In this document: positions 53,977 to 61,600 of the stretch, one piece after another
Layout of the letters: each line of letters opens with the position of its first letter
Position numbering within the stretch: the stretch's first letter is position 1
Assembly (NCBI RefSeq): GCF_023897065.1
Contig: NZ_JAMHIV010000022.1
Span: 1-64,000 of the forward strand
Length of the DNA stretch: 64,000 nt
Direction: 5' to 3'
Origin: Crossiella sp. SN42
Lineage (GTDB): Bacteria > Actinomycetota > Actinomycetes > Mycobacteriales > Pseudonocardiaceae
The notes under the pieces: generated by a model
Databases searched by the model: none
What the model saw: only the letters and a program-made list of their open reading frames with translations
Told to the model about the DNA's origin: nothing
Program-made: the position numbers and the translations under genes

Positions 53977-56900
53977 ATGGACAGTGTGAAGGCTTTCATC
54001 CTTGAGCAGGTCGCGCAGCGGCGGATCAGCAAGGGAGAGGCGAAGGCGCTGCTGCTGGAACTGACGGCCGCGCCGACGACCCCTCGTGACATCGCCATCA
54101 TCGGCCTGGCCGGGCGCTATTCCGCGGCGGGCAGCGTCGATGAGTTCTGGGATTTCCTGCGGCTGGGCAGGAACTGCGTCCGGGACTTCCCGCAGGCACG
54201 CAAGGCCGACATGTACGACATCCTGCGGAACCCGTACTACTCCGAGGTCATCCTCGGCGCGATCGTGGCCGAGTCCGATCTGGACCGCATCTATTCGATG
54301 AGCGGCTACCTGGACCGGATCGACCGGTTCGACGCGCGCTTCTTCGGCATCCCGCCGCTGGAAGCGGATTACCTGGATCCGCATCAGCGGATCGGCCTGG
54401 AGGTCGCGTACGAGACACTCGAAAACGCCGGATACGGCGGTGAGAGCGTCCGAGGCACCCGAACCGGGGTCTTCCTCGGTCGTGACCAGACGAACTACTC
54501 GTACTACCGCATGTTTTCCGAGCGCAGTCCGATGCAGCTCGCCGGATCCTGGGAAGGGCTGGTGGCAAGCCGGATCTCCTACTTGATGGACCTCACCGGC
54601 CCGTGCGTCATGATCGACACCGCGTGCTCCGCCGGCGCGGTGAGCATCCACCAGGCCGTCCAGTCACTGCAAGCCGGCGAGTGCGACATGGCGCTGGCAG
54701 GCGGCCTCAACCTGTCGCAGGCCGGTGAGGTGAAGGCCGCGTACATGACCGGGGCGACGATGGACAGCGTCGAGTCCCCCGACCACACCGTGCGCACCTT
54801 CGACGCCAGGGCCGACGGGACCGTGTGGGGCGAAGGCGTCGGCATGGTCATGTTGAAGCCGCTCGCGCGCGCACTCGCCGACCGGGACCACATCCGCGCG
54901 GTCATCAAGGGCTCGGCCATCAACAACGACGGCATGTCCGGCGGTATCACCGCACCGCGGGCGCAGATGCAGGAGCAGGTGATCCTCGACGCCTGGGCCA
55001 GGGCTGGCGTCGAGCCCGAGACGATCAGCTACGTCGAGGCCCACGGCACTGGGACGGCACTCGGCGACCCGATCGAGGCGAAAGGCCTGTCGGAGGCGTT
55101 TCGGCGGCACACTTCGCGCCGGCAGTTCTGCGGGATCGGTTCGCTGAAGACCACCATGGGGCACATGGTGGGCGCCTCCGGCGTGGCCGCTGTCACCAAG
55201 GTGGTCAAGGCGCTGGAGACGGGTGTGCTGCCCCCGTCGGCGAACTTCGATGTGCCCAATCCCTACATCGACTTCGCCGACAGCCCGCTTTACGTCCACG
55301 ACCGGCTGGCGGCATGGGACACCTCCGCAACCCCGCGGCGTGCCGGGGTCAGCTCGTTCGGCTTCGTCCGGACGAACTGCCACCTGGTGCTGGAGGAGGC
55401 CCCCGCCTACCGCGGCGCGGACCAGGGTCGGCCGCGCTACTGCCTGACCGTCAGCGCCCGGACCGAGGAAGCCCTGCGCGAGCTACTGGACCGCTACGAC
55501 GAGCTGCTCGCGGGCAGCCCGTGGTCCTTCGCCGACATCTGCTACACCTCCAACATCGGGCGTGCGCACCACGAGCACCGGCTTCTGATCATCGCGGCGA
55601 GCAGGGAACAGCTCGCGGAGTCGATCGATCGCGTCCGCGCTCGCGGCCTCGGCACCGACGAGCGGCAGGGCGTCCACTACGGAGCGCACGTCGTCGTCAG
55701 TGACAAGAAGGGCACGTTCGCCCCTGGCGACGTCACCAGGCAGACCCTCGAACGCCTGTCGGCGGAGGCGGACGCGGTCATCGCCGCCGGCACGGCGCCC
55801 GGTGAGGACGACGTGCTGACCGGACTGGCCACCCGCTACGTCCGGGGCGCGCGCGTCGACTTCGCGCGGTACCACGCGGGAGACGCCCGTCGGCGGGTGC
55901 CGCTACCGAGCTACCCGTTCGCGCGGACCCGCCACTGGGCCCGGCCGCTGCGGACTCGGGTGCGGAGTTTTGGCGCCCCACGAGAGCACCCCCTGCTCGG
56001 TGCGGAGACCAGCCGGTCGGACTCCCGCGTCGTGTTCGAGAACACGCTGTCGGTGGAACGGCACTGGGTGCTGGCGGACCATCGGATCGACCGCAGGGCA
56101 GTGGTGCCGGGCACCACGTACCTGGAGATGGCTCGGGCGGCCCACGCCGCGGTCGCGGGCGCCGGGGCCGTGCGGTTCCAGGACGTGGTCTTCCGCGTGC
56201 CCCTCTCTGTGGCCGCCGGCACCGACGCGACCGTGCGGACCCGGCTCGAACGGTCCGCGGACGGTTACACGTTCCAGGTGGTCAGCAGGCAGGGCGACGA
56301 CTGGGTCCCACACGTCGAGGGCAGAGTCGGCAGAGCGGTCGCCACGGAGCAGGAGACGATCGTCGACGTCGCGGCGGTGCAGCGCGCGGCGACCACGGTG
56401 GCCGACCCGGTCGACTTCGAGGCAGACACCGGAGTCTTCCAGTTCGGTCCGCACTGGAATTCCGTGCGCGCGCAATGGCACGGTGACGGAGCGGCGCTGG
56501 CTTTGCTACGGCTGCCCCTGGGGATCGACGCCGAGACCACGACCTACGGGCTGCATCCGGCGATGCTCGACAACGCGGTCAACGTGAGCTCGCAGGTCGG
56601 CGGCCGAACCTACCTGCCGTACCTGTACAAGAACTTCGTCCTGCACCGGCCGGCGCCCGAGTCGTATTACTCGCGGGTCCGCACGGTTCGCGATGGTGGC
56701 CCCGGTGGCGAGACGATCACCTTCGACGTGGACCTGATCGACCTCGACGGCAGGGTGTTCGGTCAGATCAGCGGCTACACCGTCAAGAAGGTCGACTGGA
56801 CGCGCTTCAGTGTGGCTGGCCCGCGCCGGTTTCTGCGGGTGACCTGGGAGCAGACCGCTCCGGCCGAGCTGCGGACGAACCAGGAGGCGGCCTGGGCGGT

Positions 56901-58632
56901 GCTGGTGCGCGACACCGTGACCGGCCGCGATCTCATCGAGGCGCTCACCGGGGCGGGGGTACGCGTCGTGCCGTGCTACCTCGGGGCCGGCGTCGGACCG
57001 GGTGGCGAGGTGTTCACTCCCGACGAGGACGGCGTGCGGGTGCTGTGCACCCGGCTGCGCTCGGCGGAGGTCCAGGGCCTGCTGTTCGCCACCGACTTCA
57101 CGGCCGGCTCCGAACTGTCCCACGCGGACCGGCGCGGTGGTGGCGTCGACGCGCTGTTCGAGCTGTACCGCGGCCTGCTGGCGTACCGGGTCAAGCTCCC
57201 CCTCGGGTTGCGGGTGCTCGGCAGCAACGCCTGGCGGGTGGTCGGCGCCGACGCCGTCACGGACCCCTATGCCGCGGCCACCGCGGCGCTGGCCGTGGTG
57301 ATCGGACAGGAACACCTGCCGGTGGGGGTCCTCGACGCGCACCCCGGCGTGCCCGCGGACCTGCTGGCCCACGAGTGCCTGGGCGCTCACGGCGCCTCGC
57401 CGCGCGCGATCCGCGGATCAGAGGTGCACGTGCGGCGCTTGGAGCCCGTCACCGTCGACGAGGAGGACGACACGGAGTCGCCCTATGCCGGGGGCGCCTT
57501 CCTCATCAGCGGTGGTGCGGGCGGCCTGGGCCTGTGCGTCGCCGAGGAGATGGCGGCGCGGGGAGCCGACCGGATCTTCTTGCTCGGCCGCACAGAACTC
57601 GACGAACCGACGAGGCGTCGCGTCGAGCAACTGGGGGTGGCCGACTACATCCGCTGCGACGTGTCGCGGATTGACGATGTCCGGAGCCTGGACGAGCGCC
57701 TGCGGGCCGACGGCGTGCGCCTGTCCGGCATCGTCCACGCGGCGGGTGTCGCCGGTGACGGCTTCCTCTCGACCAAACAGCGGGCGGACTACAACGCCGT
57801 GCTCGCCCCGAAAGTCGACGGGAGCATCGCGCTGCTGGAACTGGCGCGGGCCCACCCGGACCCGTTCGTCGTGTTCTTCTCCTCGATCGCCTCGGTCATG
57901 GGCGGGCACGGCCAGGGCGACTACTGCGCCGCCAACGCCTTCATGGACTCCCTGGCCACCGGCGCACGGGCGGCGGGCGTGCGCGCCCTGTCGGTCAACT
58001 GGCCGACCTGGACCGGGGCTGGAATGGCCGTCGATCGTGGCGTGCCAGCGGACGACACCCCGTTCACGCCAGTGTCGGTGCGGGAGGGACTGGCCTGGCT
58101 GGCGTACTTCCTGCGCCACCCGGCCGACGGCGCCGTCCCGGCCGAGTTCAACCTCCCGGTGTTGCGGCGTGAGTGGAGGACTCTCCCCTTCACCGTCCCG
58201 GCCGAGGTCGCCGACGCTGCCGACACCACGCCGGAGCCCGGTGACGCGATGGCCGATGTCACCCTGACCGGCCTGCCGGACCCGACCCCGACCCAGCGCC
58301 GGATCGCAGCCATCTACGGGGCGGTGCTCGGTCTCGTGGAGATCGATGCCCACGCCGGTTTCCAGGAACTCGGTGGCAACTCGCTGATGACCGCGGACCT
58401 GCTGTCGAAGGTGGAGGTGGCCTATCCGGAGACGGTGGACGTCGCCGACCTGTTCTCCTTCTCCACCGTCGTCGATCTCGCCGCCTACATCGACGAGCGA
58501 CTCGGCCCGGATGCGGACGGGACCGCTGACCCGGGAGCGGACCCGGCACTGCGGGAGGTGCTGGCCGAGATCGGCGACACGGAGCTGCTCTCCGCTTTCG
58601 GCGACACCGGGGTCCATGGGGAGCGACCGTGA
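53977..58632 (+). CDS. Trans-AT PKS module: KS-DH-KR-ACP with atypical DH motif
   Basis: 1551 residues. The N-terminal helix VKAFILEQVAQRRISKGEAK is followed by KS (Cys217 in DTACSAG, EAHGTGT, TTMGHMVG). DH: His702 is present but the motif is HRIDRRAVVPGT, with Arg in place of the conserved Gly; HPAMLDNAV keeps the second acidic residue. KR: ISGGAGGLG near 1175, FSSIASVMGG, GDYCAANAF, intact. ACP Ser1469 is in LGGNSL. No AT. Expected extension, ketoreduction and perhaps dehydration. Its stop overlaps the next gene (GTGA). Confidence 0.9.
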   Translation: MDSVKAFILEQVAQRRISKGEAKALLLELTAAPTTPRDIAIIGLAGRYSAAGSVDEFWDFLRLGRNCVRDFPQARKADMYDILRNPYYSEVILGAIVAESDLDRIYSMSGYLDRIDRFDARFFGIPPLEADYLDPHQRIGLEVAYETLENAGYGGESVRGTRTGVFLGRDQTNYSYYRMFSERSPMQLAGSWEGLVASRISYLMDLTGPCVMIDTACSAGAVSIHQAVQSLQAGECDMALAGGLNLSQAGEVKAAYMTGATMDSVESPDHTVRTFDARADGTVWGEGVGMVMLKPLARALADRDHIRAVIKGSAINNDGMSGGITAPRAQMQEQVILDAWARAGVEPETISYVEAHGTGTALGDPIEAKGLSEAFRRHTSRRQFCGIGSLKTTMGHMVGASGVAAVTKVVKALETGVLPPSANFDVPNPYIDFADSPLYVHDRLAAWDTSATPRRAGVSSFGFVRTNCHLVLEEAPAYRGADQGRPRYCLTVSARTEEALRELLDRYDELLAGSPWSFADICYTSNIGRAHHEHRLLIIAASREQLAESIDRVRARGLGTDERQGVHYGAHVVVSDKKGTFAPGDVTRQTLERLSAEADAVIAAGTAPGEDDVLTGLATRYVRGARVDFARYHAGDARRRVPLPSYPFARTRHWARPLRTRVRSFGAPREHPLLGAETSRSDSRVVFENTLSVERHWVLADHRIDRRAVVPGTTYLEMARAAHAAVAGAGAVRFQDVVFRVPLSVAAGTDATVRTRLERSADGYTFQVVSRQGDDWVPHVEGRVGRAVATEQETIVDVAAVQRAATTVADPVDFEADTGVFQFGPHWNSVRAQWHGDGAALALLRLPLGIDAETTTYGLHPAMLDNAVNVSSQVGGRTYLPYLYKNFVLHRPAPESYYSRVRTVRDGGPGGETITFDVDLIDLDGRVFGQISGYTVKKVDWTRFSVAGPRRFLRVTWEQTAPAELRTNQEAAWAVLVRDTVTGRDLIEALTGAGVRVVPCYLGAGVGPGGEVFTPDEDGVRVLCTRLRSAEVQGLLFATDFTAGSELSHADRRGGGVDALFELYRGLLAYRVKLPLGLRVLGSNAWRVVGADAVTDPYAAATAALAVVIGQEHLPVGVLDAHPGVPADLLAHECLGAHGASPRAIRGSEVHVRRLEPVTVDEEDDTESPYAGGAFLISGGAGGLGLCVAEEMAARGADRIFLLGRTELDEPTRRRVEQLGVADYIRCDVSRIDDVRSLDERLRADGVRLSGIVHAAGVAGDGFLSTKQRADYNAVLAPKVDGSIALLELARAHPDPFVVFFSSIASVMGGHGQGDYCAANAFMDSLATGARAAGVRALSVNWPTWTGAGMAVDRGVPADDTPFTPVSVREGLAWLAYFLRHPADGAVPAEFNLPVLRREWRTLPFTVPAEVADAADTTPEPGDAMADVTLTGLPDPTPTQRRIAAIYGAVLGLVEIDAHAGFQELGGNSLMTADLLSKVEVAYPETVDVADLFSFSTVVDLAAYIDERLGPDADGTADPGADPALREVLAEIGDTELLSAFGDTGVHGERP

Positions 58633-61600
58633 CCGAAGTGGGGGAACAGACGCGCAAGGAACTGCTGAAGTACCTGCTGACGCAGGTGCGGCAGGACCGC
58701 CTCGACGCCGAGCGGGCCAAGGAGTTCATCCGCGCGGTCGGGCGGCCCGGCACCCGGCCTGACCGCGCGGTGGGACCCGGCGGCGACCCGATCGCCGTCG
58801 TGGGGATCGCCTGTCGACTGCCCGGGGCGCCGGACAAGGAGCGGTTCTGGGACAACCTCGTCTCGGGGCGTGAATCCATCGGAGACTTCCCGCAGGCCCG
58901 TCTGGATGACCTCCGCCGGGTCCTGCCGAACCCCGCCGGCCTCGGCCGGGGCGGCTTCCTGGACCGGATCGACCTCTTCGACCCCGAGTACTTCGGTATC
59001 TCGCCGCGGGCGGCCAGGGAACTCGATCCTTACCACCGGCACATGATGGAAGTCCTCGTCGAGACGATGGAGGACGCGGGGTACGCCCGCGGCGACCTGG
59101 ACGGCGCGGCGATCGGTGTCTTCGTCGGCAACGACCACTCGCACCGGCTGAGCATGTCCTACCTGCCGTTCCTGTCAGAGGTGGATTTCTCCGCGTTCGC
59201 GGGCTCGTGGCCGGGCACCCTGGCGAGCCGCATCTCATACCACCTGAACCTGCGGGGCCCCGCGTCGGTCACCGACACTGGCTGCTCGTCCGGGCTGGTG
59301 GCGCTGGACACGGCGATGAAGGCCATCCGCCAGGGTGACTGCGACAGCGCCCTTGTCGCCGGGATCAACCTCTTCCTCTCCCCGGGGAGTCTCGGCAGCG
59401 AGACCGAGTCCGGCGAGTGCCGGGTGCGGGCCTTCGACGCCGGAGCCGACGGCACGGTCTGGAGCGAGGGGGTGGTCGCCGTCCACGTCAAGCCGCTGGC
59501 TCGGGCCACGGCCGACGGAGACCATGTCTACGGCGTCATCGTCGGCAACGCGGTGAACAACGACGGCCGCAGCAACGGCATCACCGCCCCCAACGCTCGG
59601 GCGCAGAAGGACGTGCTCGTCGCGGCATGGAAGCGGGCCGGTATCGAGCCGGAGTCGCTGTCCTACGTCGAGGCGCACGGCACCGGGACGGCCCTCGGCG
59701 ATCCGATCGAGGTCAAGGGCCTCAAGGCCGCCTTTGGTCAGTTCACCAGCCGCAGGCAGTTCTGTGCGCTGGGTTCGGTGAAGTCGAACATCGGGCACAC
59801 GGTCGGGTCCGCGGGCCTGGCGTCATTGGTCAAGACGGTGCTGTGCCTCGACCGCCGGATGCTCCCGCCGTCGTTGCATTTCGAGAGCCCGAACCGCCAC
59901 CTCGACCTCGTCGACTCGCCGGTGTACGTGATCGACCGGCTCACCCCGTGGGAGCCAGGCGTGACGCCCCGGCGGGCGGGGGTGAGCAGCTTCAGCCTGA
60001 CCGGGACCAACACTCACGTGGTGCTCCAGGAGGCGCCGGAGACGCCGCCGCGACCACTGGCCGGGCCGGGAGTCCATCTCTACGTGATCTCCGCGCGGAG
60101 CGAGGAACTCCTCGTGCGGTCCGTGGCTCGTCAGTTGGACTTCCTTGACACCCATCCCGAGTTCCACCTCATCGACATCTGCCACACCATGCGGGTGGGC
60201 CGGGAGCACCAGCCGGTACGGGCCGTCATCCTCTGCCACGATCGCGTCGGCCTGCGGGCGGGCCTGGCGCGCCTGCTCCGCCCACGCGGCGCGCACGAGG
60301 AGCCATTCCCGGACAGGCGCACGGCCGTCCTGCGCGGACGCCCCGAGTCCCCTGCGGCCAATCACGGACCGCAGGACGGAGGCACGACCTTGCCTCCCGG
60401 CGCCGGAACCGGTCGGCGGGCCGACCTCCCCGAGTGGTTCCGGCGCCACCGCGCCGCGGCGACCGCCTATCTCGCCGGTCACGCCCGGCCGTTCGCCGAC
60501 ACCACACCGGTCGGCGGAGCCCGGAGGGTCCCGCTGCCGCCGCAGCCCTTCGACCACGCCCGCTACTGGGACGAGACCGTGCGGGTCGGCCCGCCGTCCC
60601 CGGCCGGGGACGGGCCGGTGCTGCCAGGGGGTACGGACCCGGCACGGTCGGCGCATCCGGACGGCAAGCCCGAGCCGCCCACAACGCGGTCCGTCATCGC
60701 GTCAGTGTGGTCGGAGGTCCTCGGCTACCCCGAGTTCGCCGGATCCGAGAGCTTCTTCGCCCTGGGCGGCGACTCCGTCTCGTCCTTGAAGATCATTCAG
60801 CGGCTGAACGCGGAGTTCGACCTTGAGATCCCCGCGCCACTGCTGCTGAGAAAGCCGGTCTTCGACGACTTCGCCGACGCCGTCGCCGGCGAGTTCGGGC
60901 TCAGCGACGAGCCGGTCCGCGGCCGCCCCGACCGCGGCTCGGACGGCACCGGGACCGAGGACGACGCCACGGAGTACGAGCTCCCGCTCACCGCGTCCCA
61001 GCGGGGCATGCTGTTCTCCGGCGGGCTGGACGGCGACTCGGTCGCGTACAACATCACCGGACTGACGATCGGCGAGGGCACCCTCGACGTGGCCCGTCTT
61101 GAGGCGGGCTTGCACTGTCTCGTGAGCCGCCACGACAGCCTGCGTGCCACGTTCCACCTCGTTGACGGCGAACCGGTGCAGCGCATCCACGCCGAGGTCG
61201 AGGTGGCGGTAGAACGCCTCCACCTCGACGCCCCGGGACCGGGGGAGAGCCACGAAGACCGGGCACGGGAGCAGATGACGCGCTTCGTCCGGCCCTTCCG
61301 GCTCGACGAGGGCCCCCTGTTCCGCGTCGGCTGCTTCGAGTTCGGCGACGGCGTGAGCTGCGTGGCGATCGACTTCCACCACATCGTCACCGATGGCACG
61401 TCGATGGGGATCCTGTTCCGCGACCTCGCCGCGATCGTCGACGGGGCCGAACTCCCTCCACCGGCCCGCGGGTACCGCTCGGCCGTACGAGAGCTGCTCG
61501 AACGCGAGACGGGCGCCGACGTGCTGCGTGGGCGCCACTACTGGTGTTCCCGATTCGCCGAAGGCGTCCCGACGCTGCACCTGGCCACCGACCGGCAGCG

